Origin: Polydactylus sextarius
Lineage: Eukaryota; Chordata; Actinopteri; Polynemidae
DNA length: 64,000 bases
Direction of reading: 5' to 3'
Assembly (NCBI GenBank): GCA_016801845.1
Contig: CM028920.1
Coordinates: 5,907,001 to 5,971,000 of the forward strand
The position numbers were made by a program, and so were the translations under genes. This document shows, piece after piece, positions 24,201-39,200 of this stretch. Numbering within the stretch: position 1 is the stretch's first letter; each line of letters begins with the position of its first letter. A model generated the notes under the pieces. That model did not search any database. It saw only the letters and a list, made by a program, of their open reading frames with translations, and had not been told where the DNA came from.

Positions 24201-27200
24201 ATTGTATGCAAATGTATTTTGCAACTTCTATGGATATAGTCTTGCATTAGTTCTGAAACTGTGTTAGTTATGAAAAAATACAAAAAAGTAAGATTATTTG
24301 GGAATTTCCCAAAAATTAAAAATTAAAAAATAAAAAGTAGAAATTGTGCAAAAATATAGAGGAATTAATACAAAGCCAAATAATTTTTAAAGGTCATTTA
24401 TGCAGTTATTCTCCATGTACCTGTGTTGTCATGCCAGATGCGAATTTTCCAAACTTCTCCCAGATTGTCATCTGTCTCCAGATGAAACTGGTCCAAACTG
24501 CCACGCTGAAAAGCCCCAACCCTCTGCAGATGGCGGGAGCCGCTCTTGTTCACCCCGTACAAATTGATGCCAACATGTGCTGTGGTGCCTGATGGGTCAT
24601 ACCACAGCATTGAAATCATTCCCATCATTTCTACTTAGATGTTTTATTCATATATAAACACATATCATGTTTTCACTACTTATATTTTTGTTATGTCTAC
24701 ATGTCTGTTGACTTGTCTTTGGCTGACCTGCTCCTCGCCTCCAGCCAGTCTTGACCAGAACTCTGTAGTGGTACAACCCTGGTCGGCCACACAGAGGGAC
24801 CTGGCTCTGTCTCAAGCTGTCCAAGTGATCCAGTTTATGGGCGATGAGCCCTACTAGTAGGTGAATCAGAACCAGGACTGCACAAACAATCCCCACCACC
24901 ACATTACGGATAGGACCACCAGACTGGAGAGATCAGATATGGATGGAGAGAAACTACACTGCTGATTTTTGTATTTGGGGAATGAATTAGAAATATTTAC
25001 TTCTCAAAATATTCAGAAACATGCTCTGAATAACAGCTGGTATTATGCTCTGTGTGCTCTCATACCGGTGGCAGTAGAACAACAGCCCTGGGGTGAACAA
25101 ACAAACTGGCCCCAAATATGGTGAGGTGCTGGGTGAGACAGTGAGCTGCGTGGAGCGTGCTGCCCTCCAGTGGCTGTAGACCCTCACTGCTCCATCGTCT
25201 GTCCTGCTCGCTGTAATACTGACACAGGGAACTGAACACACACACCGACACATGGACCGGACCACCATCGAGCAAAGATGAGGTCAGGTTGATGGAGAGA
25301 GGCGCATCTGTCCCACGCAACCTGTTTTGAAAGAAAACAATGTCATATTTATTGACTCATCGGAATGTATAGAGAGTTAAAGACAAAAAAATCGTGACTC
25401 ACAGTGGAGAAAGGAAGATAGTTTCCTCTGATGAGTTGGTTGGAGCAGAAAGAGTGAGAGACCACTCTCTCTCTAGGGAACCCTGAGATGCATTAGCTTC
25501 TGGCACCGAAGAGCTCACTTCTATCTTGACATGTCCCAAACTCACTGGAGTAGCTCCTAGAAATGCATAATGCAGTTTTTTAAATTCATAATTCATGCTT
25601 GACCTCTCAGAAACACAGTGAGGTTAATTAATAATTATATGAGAATTGCATGATTGACTTAGAAGATGATTTCCTCTTAATACTCAACAAATATGAAGGT
25701 TTTAATTCAGTCACGGAGGCAGACAAACACATGCATGTACAGGGGGAAGTTGTATATTTCCCCAAAGGAAGACCCAAGTCAAACACACACACGACCACGA
25801 AGGGACTTGAACCCTTAATCTTCTGATCCGAAGTCAGACGCCTTATCCATTAGGCCACGTGGCCTTGTATCACCCTCATCAGGAGGATTTTGAATTGTGG
25901 AATCAAATGCACTAATCAAATCAACAAATTACTATGTTCATCTACACCATTTGAGATTAGTGAGACCAAACCAAAACAGACCAAAAAAGACATTGAAAAG
26001 CTCAGCAGCTCTGAGGCCAACTGCAGAATTTGTTTGAGTGGCATGCAATCCTTTGACCCACTGTAAAAACTGAAAACTATTTGTATAATTATATCACATA
26101 GCTTCATAGCATCACATAGCTGGTTTTCTACCTATGTAAAAAGTACATATATTGGTGGTTAGCAAGAAAAGAAGAAGAAATATTAGGATCTAAAGTGAAT
26201 ATTTTAGATCTAATTCAGAGGAAGAAAACTGATCTACTGTACCTGGAACCAGGCTGAAGTTGAAGGAGATGTATAAACCTGCATTTTTATCCAATCCATC
26301 CACAGCTTTTACTGTAAAGTTCAATTGTCCTTCAGCAGGAAGAGTCACCAGAAGACATGTTCCATTCCTATTCTCATCCTCTCTCCCATCGCTACCATCA
26401 TCTCCCTGTCCCACAGGGTACTTGTTAGGCAGGGTGACCTGTATGGCCTGTGCAGGGTCCAGATCCTTGATGGGTATGGGCTGACCCTGAGGTGTGGTGA
26501 GCTCCATGGCAACAAGAGAGGTGGAAATCAGAGGATTGGCAGCACTCAGCATAGGGTTGGACTCTACACCAAACAGTATCTGGATCACCTCAGACCTCTG
26601 ACTCTTCAGGTGAGCAGTAAGAGAGGTGGGAATATAAAACTGACATAGATGAGAACTCTTTGATTCATCAGGTGATGATAACTGAGATGGTTGGTTTGAC
26701 AGGTTTGTGTGGTGAGTACAGAGAAGGTCAGATGGGTCTCCTTGGAAACCAACTGTACTGACATAAGGGGTGGAGAGCAAAAGAGGTTCTTCGCCATGAC
26801 CACGCAAAGGCATAAGGGAGCGCATTAGCGCTCCTGCGTGGGCCAGAGCTGTCAGGGCGACAGAAGAAGCTGACTCTGGAGAGCTTGAGTAGGCTGGGTG
26901 AGAACTGGATGCACTGGCTGATTCAGATACAGCAGCCAAGGTGCTACCTGGAATGACAGAAAACAGAAATTCCTATCATCTCCTGTTCTCTAATATCACT
27001 TCATAGTCAGCATTATAACCATTTCATGTCAAGCACCTATAACATTAAGGATGTTTCTTCCTGTTTCAAGAGCTGATGAAATGCCGGGACTCATCTGTTC
27101 CTCCATCACATGGATCATCTTCCCCACAGCTTCCAGAACCTTCTCCTGGCAGCTTTTACACACCAACTCACTAGGGACTGCCTGCAATCAACATTTTAAC

Positions 27201-30200
27201 ATTCACTCAGAGTGGTGCCACATTGAAAGCAAGGTTAAAACATAATTGTTTTGTAAGTTGTCTGTAATTAACTTCACTTATCTTTAAAGGTGCTAGATGT
27301 AAAGTTTTGCTTTTACTACAGGCCCAACATTAGTTGCTGTTTACTTGAGGGGTTGTTTACTGTTTACATTCACAGGGCAAGACAATAGACCACTGGGCAG
27401 TGCTATATCTACTGACATTGGAGTGAAGGCAGGCTGGACAGAGTAGTGACTCATAATATTACAAGACATGATGGGCCAAAGCTGGGTGGCTAGCATTAAG
27501 AATAGAAGTGATATAAATACAAGCAAACAAGAGGTGGAGTCATTTTCTGCTGCCAGAAAAAGGAAGAAGATGAAGGGATGAAGTTTGAAGGTTACTTCTA
27601 CCAACTGTTTACTTGCTAATGTTGCTAATGTTTTTCATATAGTGACAGCAAAACATACATACAGCACCTTTAACTCCCTAACAAACTTCACCACAATCAG
27701 ACATATGTAGGGCACAACAACAGTAACTAATCAAAGTGCTTATTGTCCCAAAGTGCTATGTCACTGCTGATACTGTAGACTCAATACGTAGGGAAAGTTT
27801 TCAGGACATGCACATTAACTTTAGTATAACCTTGGAGTCTACACATGTAGCCACCTTAGGTACCGTGTAGGTACAGAGTAGAAGTATACAATTGATCAAA
27901 GTATATATATTTAGTTGAGCTGTACACAAAAAACAAGTGTATAAAAAACAATTCCCTGTTTTATGATGGGTTATATGGTGGGCTGTTCAATGCAAGGTAA
28001 CCAGCAGCGTTTCTGGGAAGTTAATGTGCATGCCCAAGCAGTACAACACACCCAACATATATCCCACAGTAAAACCCTGAACTGCCTTTTTTATATTCAG
28101 CTTTTGAACAGGATTGAAGGAAATAACATGTGTTAATCAGTAAACGTCAGAGGTGCTGGAATGCAGATTTGTTACATTTTAACAGATCCAGGCTAGTTGT
28201 TTACCTCTCTCTCCCTCTTATAGTCTTTATTCTAAGCTAAGCTTAAATGTGAGATCATCTGGCTGGCTCGCACTGTGATGCATTACTGAAGTGCTCTGTA
28301 ATATAAAAAATAGGGTATTGCTCACTTACAGCAGACTGTGCCAGCACTGAGCTGATCTGATCAACATCCAGCAAGGAGGACACAGGCAGAGAAGCCAAGA
28401 CTTGAGAAATATTTCCCCGAATCTCCCTCCTGTCCATGAACTCCTTTTCAGTCCCTTCAGACTCCATCTGTTGACAGGGGTAAAACTCATTATTCAATAT
28501 TTTTACTAACTGCACAGCTCCATGCATTACTACATCCATGATATTGAGTTAACCTGATGTACTGTTGTGGAGAAAAGCTGGTTGATTATGATTAATTCAA
28601 AGTGTCTTTTAATGAGTTGAAATATGAAAATATGACACGGACACACTACCTGATTGAGTTGGCTGATGAGGGCAATGGAATAGGGGATGATCTCCTGAGG
28701 GTTGCCATGTTGGACTAAAGCCCATAGCTCTTTCTGGCTCTTGTTTCTGAGCCACTCACTGGAAACTTCATTCCTTACAGGATTTTCGATTGTCAATGTT
28801 CTAGGGAGTGACAGAATCCAGAACAGTGAGAGTTGGCCATGACCTGTTCTTTCTACACTTGTCTCTTTCTAACCTAAAATAAAGTGACAGGTACAGCACA
28901 TAAAAAAACAGAAATGCCAGCTGCATTGAATTTTGTTTTTCTCACCTGTTAAGAGCTATGACCCGTGAGCCAAGATGATCCTCTACCAACAAAGTGACTG
29001 TGATAACTGATGTATTTTTTTCTTGCCCAGAACTTCCCACTGGAACGAGGCTGCCAAATATTGAACGGGTCCCTCTAGCAAAAGTAATTACAAACACAAT
29101 GAAACTCAAGTAAATTAAAACATTAGTTCTTAAAGCAGTTTTTAACATTTAGGTTAGGATCACTTTATTACATTTTTAGGCCAGTATTCACCTGTAGAGA
29201 GTCAGCATGGGACACATGGTGGTAACACATGGTGCCACCTGGAAGGTATAGATCAGCTGTGAAGCCTCACTTTCATCATCTTGCCATCCTGCCAAAGGGA
29301 AAAAATGTTTGCAAGCTACAGTCAAATAAAGCAATACAAAGTTAACTATATTTTACCACTGAAACACTGCTAAACTGATTAAAGAAACACTGCTAAAACA
29401 TTTATTCCAGAGAAGACTGAAAGAAAAAGGTAGTTAAAGACAAAAGATACTGGTGTTAGCTGTGTTACCTGAACAGTTATAGGTAACCACTGTCTCCAGT
29501 AGACGTATGTCTGACTCTGGACTTAGATCACACAGACCTCCGTGTGGTGGATTGTTAGGTACTATCGTCTGGCTTGCACTACCCCACTGACCTTTGTCAG
29601 GCTGGGATACATTGAGAGTGAAAGTATAACTGAGTCCAGGGTGGAGGACACCTGGATGTACCACCAAGTTATGTGAATTACTCCCTGAAGAGGCAGTGAT
29701 GTCATCAAGGTCAAGAATGATACCAGTCAGGCTTTTGGCAGTCCATTTGTACTGTGGGCAAAAACATAGAGGGAACATGTAAAGTAAACTAAGTAAATGT
29801 CTTATTGTTGTGTGTATTTGAGTATTTCTTGGCTTGCGGATAATGAGCTATCAATTAATTAATGTAATTAGACATGGCTGAGACAAATTACAAATTTAAA
29901 TCTCTGTAACAAATGAATTCTCTGAGCAGATCACCACCAAAATTAAATAATAATAAAATAAAAAACTGCAGTAGTCAGACCGCAATATATTTTCTCATCA
30001 CACTTGCAATATGACTTCCAAAAAACAAAACTGACTTCCACTTTTTTTAAATTACCACTTCATCTCAACACTTTATCTCACACTATGTTTTATGCATTTG
30101 CTTTCAAATACTGTATTTCCCTCAGAAGACCACTGTGCAGTTTTAGAAACATTACCTGAGTTTGGTCATTGCATTGTCTACATCGTCCTGCAAGGATGAT

Positions 30201-33200
30201 AGTGGTAGTGTAACTGATGTAGTGACTGGAGAAGAGGGTGGAGCAGGTCATACATTCCACAGTTATAGGAAGAACAGGAACTTCACACACAGTGACCTAA
30301 AAATATGAGTTACACATTAGTGAATACTGATGATACTCTGTGAAACAAAACAAACCAAACAACATGCACCTTTCTCAAGTGAAGTGCAGATGCAGAACCA
30401 TACAGTGAATATCAACTGTTAGGTGATAAAGCTGCGGGAAGGAATGGGTAAGATTATGTGTAACACTCACCGTCTGGTTGACAGATGCAGGGTTCCTCCC
30501 TGCCTTGCGTACAGTCAGGATGAAAATGTAGACTGAGCCTGGCTGCAGCTGAGTATTGAGTACAGTCATTCTACTGCTGTTGTTTATAATGGGTTGCTTA
30601 ACAAAAGGAGACACTGTGGAGTTCTGCAAATACAAGACATGCAGGTGTTAGCAATGAAGCAAGTGTGTATCAAAGAATTATTGCAAAAAATGAATACTAC
30701 ACACAATTATTCACTATCTTCTCAATTGATATATACTTCAACCAACAACAAGATCAAACATAAATTTAACTATATTATGGTTGCTTTGGTTTAACATTAA
30801 TAGGCTTTTACCATTATAATAAAGGCCCAGTGATACTCCAGTATATCCTCTATTCCTGGCTCCACGTCAGGGTCTTGAGACTCAGATCCATCCAGAATAA
30901 GGTCATTGAGGCTGGAGCACACTTTGTGTGAACCTCCCTTGATGACAGCTACCAATGGAGAATGGACCACAGTGATGTTAACTGCCCGTCTGACAAATAA
31001 AGGAGTTCCCTGGAGTGAAACGACGAATACAAGACAATACTGTCCAACATCAAGAGCATGCTTCGGGAGTGAGAGAAGAGGAGAATTCGCCAGACTTTTA
31101 AGAATGACTTTGTTTTGGGAGACTTCTGTACTTCCATTAGTACATTCAAAACCTTTGAATATCTCCCATAGGTAGATGGTCTTGTAAGTAGAACAGTTAA
31201 TGTCTAAGCTGGCTTCAAAAAAACTTGGTCTAGACCTGTAGATTGTAGAGTGGCTCTGGACCAGATACACTTGAGGGCTGGAACACTGGATCTCCTCCAC
31301 TTCAATGTGAAGCTGTGTTGACACCTCGCTGACACTGTTGAGAACTTTGGTTGTAACATTGTATTTCCCAGCGATGTAATAAGTGTAGTTAACTGTGCTC
31401 AAATCTGTTACCAGTGCATCAGTGGAATCACCAAAGTTCCAGACATATCTGGTGTTGCTCCCTCCATACACTGTTGCAGAAAACTTAACACTGTGTCCAA
31501 CAAATAGTCTCTCAGAATGACAGACAAGCTTGATCTCCTTAACAGGCCACTCCACTAAAGCAGTCTCATTTAGCATCTGGGAACAGACTCCATTGCTGGC
31601 TACTACGCTAACAGACAATGAACCACTCTCTGGTGGAGTAAAGATCACTTTTTGACCTGTGAGCCATGTGGGCTTTGACCCCACCATGTGAAATGTCCAT
31701 GTGTAGTTAACTGGAACCCCACTTTGAATTTCTGCATTGAAATGTTTTCCTTTAAGAGCTTCTAAAGTAGCCAAGCAACAGTTTACAAGTTGTAAACCTT
31801 GAATACGATCTGATACTAGTATGCTGGAAGATACCTCAACACTGCTGACCAGATTCCATGCTCTCACTGTAACTAGATGTCTCCCAGGTGGAAGGCTTGA
31901 TGTGCTATACTGCCCTCCAAGCGTGCTTTGACTATGAATCCAGTCATTGTTATTAAATGTTATCACAAAGCTTACATTACTTCCTTTAGAGACTGTTGGA
32001 ATAATTGTAACTTCTTCTTCATTGCAGAGTGAGGACTTGCTAATGTTGAGCAGAAGACCTTCAATTCCATCCTGAACTGTGACCCTGTGTGACACCATCT
32101 GCCAACTGATCCAATTGGAGACATTCAAAGACACCTGATAGATATCAGCATGTGCAAAGGTGTAATTAAAGGACCTTTTAGTTGCATTAAAAAAGTTGGT
32201 TTTAACACTTATAACTTCCCAGGCCCAGTGCAAATCACTACCCTTATGAATGAGCCCATTGAGTGAAACAACAGCACTTGTGTTGATATAAAATGGACGT
32301 GTCTTCCCTTTGATTTCAAAGTCTACCTCTTGGATCTCCTCCTGGACTAAGAAATATTTGGTGTCATTAAATTTGTTGAAGACATTCTGAACAGAAACTG
32401 TGACAAAGCATTGTCCCAAACTTGTAAAGGTGTGGAGAAGAAAAGGTGCACATGTCTGCAGGGGCGATGGGTGTCCATTCACATACCAATGGTAGTTTAA
32501 TTCTGATCCACTAACGACAGACACAGAAATATTAATCAGTTTCCCTAATGCTATAATGTTTGGTTGTGCTGTAATGTATGCTTTTTTTATTCTCTCTATG
32601 GCTACTAAAGAAACAGTGCTGGTGGCCTCACCCAACTTGTTTGATGCTCTTACATTAACTGAGATCCCACCAGGGGTTTCAGCCAGTAAATGAAAAATCT
32701 CTCCTTGGCCTGTGATTTCTTGGTTTATTCTGCTCTGTGCAGCAAGCCATTGATAAGTGACATTTGAACCTTTGGTGACTGAAGCAATAAACACCATTTC
32801 CTCTTGGGATGGTATGTATTTCATATTTGTCAAGCTGTCACATTCAATCCGAAGACCCTCTATTCTTTCAAAGACCTCAATTACAATAACCGCCTCCTTT
32901 CTACTCACCAAGTTCTGGGCTATAACTCTCACTTGATACACTCCTGGTTTGGGAAACACAAACCTAAACTGATAGGACCCCTGTTTGGTTGAAATCATAC
33001 CCTCTACAGTCCAGTAGTAGGTGGTGCTACTGATAGCACTACTATCTGCTGTGATGAGAGTTTCCTCCCCTACCACAGCATAAGGCTGGTTGGCATGAAG
33101 TGACAGATCTGTAACAGGAAGTAAAACATTTACTGTAAGGGTTGCAGAGTTTCTGCTCACCATGTTAGATGCTGTTGCAGTAACTGTGAACTGACCTGCT

Positions 33201-36200
33201 GAAGTAAAGACATGTGATGCATTTTGTTTCTGCTCCACTGGAGAACCATCTCCAAAGTCCCACAGCACTGACACATTACTTCCAGTAAAACTAATAACCC
33301 AGAATGATACTAATGTATTGACTATCAGTGTGTCACTATGACCGTCATGCACGACAGACAGCTTACTTACAGGTTTTTGAATTGTAACGCTAACTTTTAC
33401 TGTCTTGCTGCTGACTTCATTACTTGCTGTAACTGATACCTCTTCAACACCTTCATCTTTAAAGACAAAACACTTGTGTGAGTTTTCCGTCTGAGCAGCA
33501 AGACTGAGGGAGTTGCTCAGCCACTTAAATTGGTAACCTGCCATCTGTTCTGGGGCAACAAACACCCTTAAGCATACCTCTTCTCCTATTGCCACAAAAT
33601 CTTGTGATGACTTCACTGTCATGTTGGTTATTGGTGTTTCAACACAGATAGTTGTATTAAATAATACTGATGTACCAGAACTTAACACATTCAGGGTAAG
33701 ATGAAATATCCCTCGGTTTAGAAATGAATGAATTGCTGTTGACTGTCCTGTCACTACAGTTAAAGGTGATCCATCTCCAAACTGCCAATGGAAAATCAGA
33801 ATGGATATATTTCCTGTCACCAAAGCAGTAAATTTTATGTCTTTTCTATTTACAATGCATTCTGTGGGAAGAATTCCACTAATAGCCAAATTGTAAATCT
33901 CTACCCCAATGGACTGATGAGCCTTGCTAACAGAATTGGAGACAGTTACATCCACTGTATAATTCCCTGCCCACTTATACATGTGGGAGATGGAACCATC
34001 TGTAAGATTTTCCTGCACAGATCCATCACCAAAATCAAAATCCCAGAAAAGGCTTGTACCAGTGACAACTTTGGCTCTGAAATCCGTAGCAGAGCCAACT
34101 TCACTGGTTTTGCTGTAGCTAATGGTTAATCCAGAGATTTTCTCCATTGCTTCCAAGATGAGCCAAGTGGTCAGAGTAGTAAGACTGTTGTTGGCACACA
34201 CTGTGATGTTGTAAAATCCAGCAGATCCAAAAGTGTGATGAACTTTATGGTGAATGCCTTGGACAGCTTTGGAGCCGTCGCCAAAGTCCCATAAATAGAA
34301 GACAGAATAGGCGGAGGGCTCTATGGAGGCTTCCAAAACAAGAGTATGTCTGACAAGAGGCACTGCAGGGGAAGAGGAAATGTGGATGTGCCTTAACTCA
34401 GGGCGCACATTAATCTTCATAGATGCACCAATATTGTCATATTGATTGTAGACTTGGACATGAAGTGTGTAGTCATCTGCAGGAAAGAAGAGATCAAAAT
34501 ATGTTTAAATTTGAACTGAATGGGAGAGTCTACCAAAGTGTCATTCTTGTTGCTGCTATTGTATGCTGATAATGTAATAGATTTTGAGATCCTACATGAA
34601 GTGGCTGTAAAATCAGAAATAAATTCCAAGAGGAAATCAAAATGACATAAAGAAGGTTGGAAAAAATGATACATAGCTTGCTATTCAAATACTCTAGCCA
34701 GCCAATTTAAATATATCTTAAATTACTTTGATGTTTGTTTGTTAAAGCAGTATTAATCCTGTACTAACTCACTTTATAGTCTTGTGGTGCCAGACAAAAT
34801 TAGTTATAAACAGTGATTTATGGTGATTTATAATTCAATAGTGTGTGTGTGTGTGTGTGTTTTACCTGGAATGGAATAAGTATAGTTCACAGAGTCCTGG
34901 ACATAGACTTGCTTCTCTCCTCTCTCCACAAGCCCCTCCATGGTCTGACATGGAGCAGACTTGGTGTGACTCACCTTTGTATTGCCATCCCCAAAATCCC
35001 ACCTGCATGACATGTACCATATGGTAATTTGGATTTACCAGACATATTACAAGCATGTTTGATGTGCTATTGTATAATAAGGGTTAAATACAGTATTCAA
35101 ATTTGACGCTCCTATCCTGAGTTATATGAAAAATGCATGGCTATACCTGAAGGTGACTGGCAGGGAGATGTCCACTTTGACCCTGAGTGTATAAAGATGT
35201 GTAGCATCCACAGCTAGTACATTTCTAACAAACAGGAACTCTGGCTCAGCCAGTGGGGTCATTTCGTCAGCAGTCAGCAGGATTATCTGGCTCTGGGAGC
35301 TCACAGGGTTGGATGCTGTAACCTAGGATAAAGTTTAGAAATGTCTTGCAGTGATATAAGATTCTAATATATAGATATAAGTTCAATAATTCATAAAAAG
35401 GAGGTAACTGAAAAGATTTAACTTTAAAAAGACATTGATGTGTCTTACCCTGAGTTTATACTCAGCAGGTTTCTTGAACACTATACTGTAAGATTGCCCT
35501 TCATAGGCAAACTTGTCAAGATTGTCAATAATCCATGTGAATTTCACTGAAGTACCAGTCTCCACTTTGGCTGTAAATAACTACAATATAAAAAAAGAGA
35601 GATGTGGCTGTGAGATGATATGTCATGGAATTTATTTTGAGTTTTAAGCAAAAACCAAACACCATAATGCTAACATTTTATACTGTTAGCTTGTACTTAC
35701 AAGGTAATATGCACTATCTATGTTTAGCATGCTAGCACGAAGCTGAAGTTGATCAGAATGGCAGTTCTGCAGGTATTTCATAATTAACTAAAGTATTAAA
35801 AACACTGAGATGGTGATGGTGGAACATGAAAAGAATGACAATCACTATAGTTATTACAAATTACCCTGTGTGGAACATTAATATGTGTACCTAATCTTAC
35901 AAAAATCCAATAGTTTTTGTAAAATTTCACTGAGAAAATTAAAGTAGTTAAAACAGAGTTAGAAGGACATCGAAGTTATTTGGACTTTTAAATCTTAGAG
36001 GCATTGCAATTATTCAATCCACTTGGACGAAATGGATATACATCACATTAGACCCATTCGCTGAGGACCATGATTATTCCTGCAAACCTAAAATGTCAGT
36101 CCACTCAATTGTTTCTGAGATAAAGTATTTCAACCTTAACCAAGGTGAAGGATTGAATCTTGTTGCTAGCATGACTACAAGAATATTTATTTAAATACAA

Positions 36201-39200
36201 AATAAATACAAAATAGAAAATGCATGCACTGTAAATTAATATCTATTCTCACCTGTGAAATATCCACCAACATCCGCAGATGTCCATGAGGCTCAATACC
36301 AAGCCCTGTTACTGCCTCGTAGCCACAAACTTTCACGCTCACACTGTCAGAGCTTACTGGATCCATCACACTGATGTTCAGTGTCTGAACTCCCACTAAG
36401 GTCAATATGAGAGTCACAGAGGAGAACCAGTCTTCTGGTAACTGTCTCTTACAACCAGGCCAAGATGAAGCCATGTCTTCAGGGCAAGATTGCTGAAAGG
36501 GAACCCCAGTTTGAAGTACTGGAGACGACCATGAGCTTGTGGCTCTCTGTCCAGACAGGACCTTCACTACAATGAGTATTGGGACGTTGATTTGGACATG
36601 AATTTGATTATTTTCATCTGGCAGGGGATGGATGACAGTAAGCCTAAATTTAGATATCTGACTTAAAGTAGGAGCTGTTGTCAGGGGGCTGAATTTAGGA
36701 TTTGTTGTTGCTTCTGTGTGGGTGAAGCCAAAAATATCATCAGTTTCTGTACCTGTGTGATGAGTGTCCATGTATAGCATCCTCAGATCACACACCACCC
36801 CATCCACCCACTGGCCTCCTTGGGACAGAGAAGTAAGGCTTCCCTGCCACCAGCCTCCCCATTCTGCACCTCTAAGGGAGAGATAACTCTGGCGCCAGGA
36901 GGAGTTTAGAGAAGCTTCACTATTGAGGCAATGTAGGAAGGTTCCAGAGTCGCGAGTGTGCTGTATAGCCACAATGTCGTCTGGGTACACCATGATTGTT
37001 GGATCTGGAAGAAGCAGCTGTTGAAAAAAAATTAACATGATAATCTACTCAGTTGTTATATGATTCAGGAAAGCCTGATAAAGTACAAAAAAGGTCAACT
37101 CACACTCAAAGTTTTAAATTCAGAGCTTGGATTTATTCTCAGGGACAGGTCTGCCACCAGATGGTAGAAGGGTGTTGTTGCAGGATATCTTGGAGGTAAA
37201 GCAAAGCCTCGAATCTTTGCTGCAGAATCATATGGGCTGCAGGGACTGGTGATGGGTACACAGGCCTCCAGTAGGTGGCACCAATACTGGCCCATGCTGC
37301 AGCCTCCCGTAGTGTTGCACAGTGGCACTGCTGAGCAGCAGCTAAATGGATTAAGGAGAGAGCTACAACCTGGTGAGCAAAAAGGAGATCATTACTGGTA
37401 GTGTTAAACAAAACAGTAAGTAATGCAGTATCACTTGCAAATGATCATCATCAGTGGCTGATGTGCTGTACCTGGAGGCACCAGGTGGTGGTTGGGGTCA
37501 CAGTAGGGTCGGAGGATCTGAACACGAGCAAGAGAGGACAGCGGGCTTGGCTGGACCACCAGTTCCACTGTAACCAACTGACCTGAATGACTGAACCACA
37601 AACCTGGGAACAGCTGCATCTGTCAAAGAAGGACCAGAATATACATATACTAAATTACTTGGTGGGGATATATATTTACATATATTATAAATATACAGCA
37701 CTGTGTAAAAGTTATAGGCACCCCACATGTTTTGTTTTAGCTGTGCTTTAAAGACCATACATATTTATCTCTCACATTCTTTATGCAGATATAATGAGAA
37801 AATACAGGAAATTTGTACAAAATAGAGTATTTAAGAACATACTAAATGTATTCAGACTCAAGCTACCTCCAGATTTATTGCCCCAGCAGTGCTTCAGTGA
37901 CAACCACAAGGGGTAATCTGTTGGCCGAGTTGCTGTTCCACACTCAGATCACTGATAGACATGCCTAGTCTGCCATAAACTTTTGGCAGACCCAGATGTG
38001 ACAGGGGTCTCGGCATCAGCTGCTGATCTCACCTTGGTCAAAATGAGAAAAGCCAATGGCCAAAGGATGATATCCAAAAAATCCTGATGAGGCAAACTAT
38101 GGCAGAAATCCCCATCAATACAATAAAGAGGTTCACAGGAGACTTTAAGCATGTTTTGGGTGGCCCCAACTCATAATGGCTTGCCAATACACTTGTCACT
38201 TCTGCATCTATTTTGGGTGAGCCAAAGTAAAATCAGCAGCTGATTCTGAGACCCCTGTCGTATCTGGATCTGCTGACACTTTCTGGCAGGCTAGACATGT
38301 CTATCAGTGATCTGGGTGTGGAACAATGACTTTGTTAACAGCTTTGTCTTTGTGATTGTTGGTCATTGAAGTGCTGCTGGGGCAACAAATCTGGGGATGG
38401 CTAGAGTCTGAATCCAGAATCATTAGTACATTTTATGTGTTCTTAAATACTTTGTACAAATTTCCTGTATTTTCTTATTATATCTGCATAAAGAAAGTGA
38501 GAGACAATTGTGGATGGTCTTTAAAGCACTGCTAAAACAAAAGATGTGGTGGGTGCCAATAACTTTTACACAGTACTGTATATATTTTTGCATGACAGAC
38601 ATAAGTAGTCAATGAACATCTTCAGATCAGTGGTTACCAATTTCTTACCAATTTTTTTCTAAAGTTCATACCATCTTCAACATTATTCATTAATTAATAG
38701 TTTTAATACTATTGCTACTACTTGTGTAAACCTTGATAATGTTATCACCATTTTTTATATATTCTAATCTACCATTCAGATTCAACCTCATTGTTTAGTG
38801 GTCAGTGACATGCTTGGTTAGTTATCATTTTACTGACCTCCACTGTGTGTTGTGCAGTGTCTGGGATGCTGAGAAGGGGTTGTATCTGGGTTTTAGAGTA
38901 GATTCCAGTCATGAGGACCAGTCCAGTCAGGTAACTGTCTATAGAGGGTAAAGCCTCTGTGGGACGAAGGTTAAATTAGAATTACACAATTTCTGTTAAT
39001 ATTAGCCATACATGAGGATATACCAAACTCAGGTTGTTAACATTTTTACAGAGTTGCTAAAATTTGTGACAAGTCTTACCAGTTACTTTCTTTTCACAGA
39101 GGTACAAATATCTGCCAGCACATTGTGCTCTCCTCCATTGTCCCAGAATCCCCAAGGCCATCTGAGTACACCCCGTCTCCTTGCCTTCAGCAGGACTCAC

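Noticed and set aside
33788..34129. 113-codon plus-strand frame
   Set aside because: Antisense to the giant pkd1 exon, whose frame is clearly the real one.
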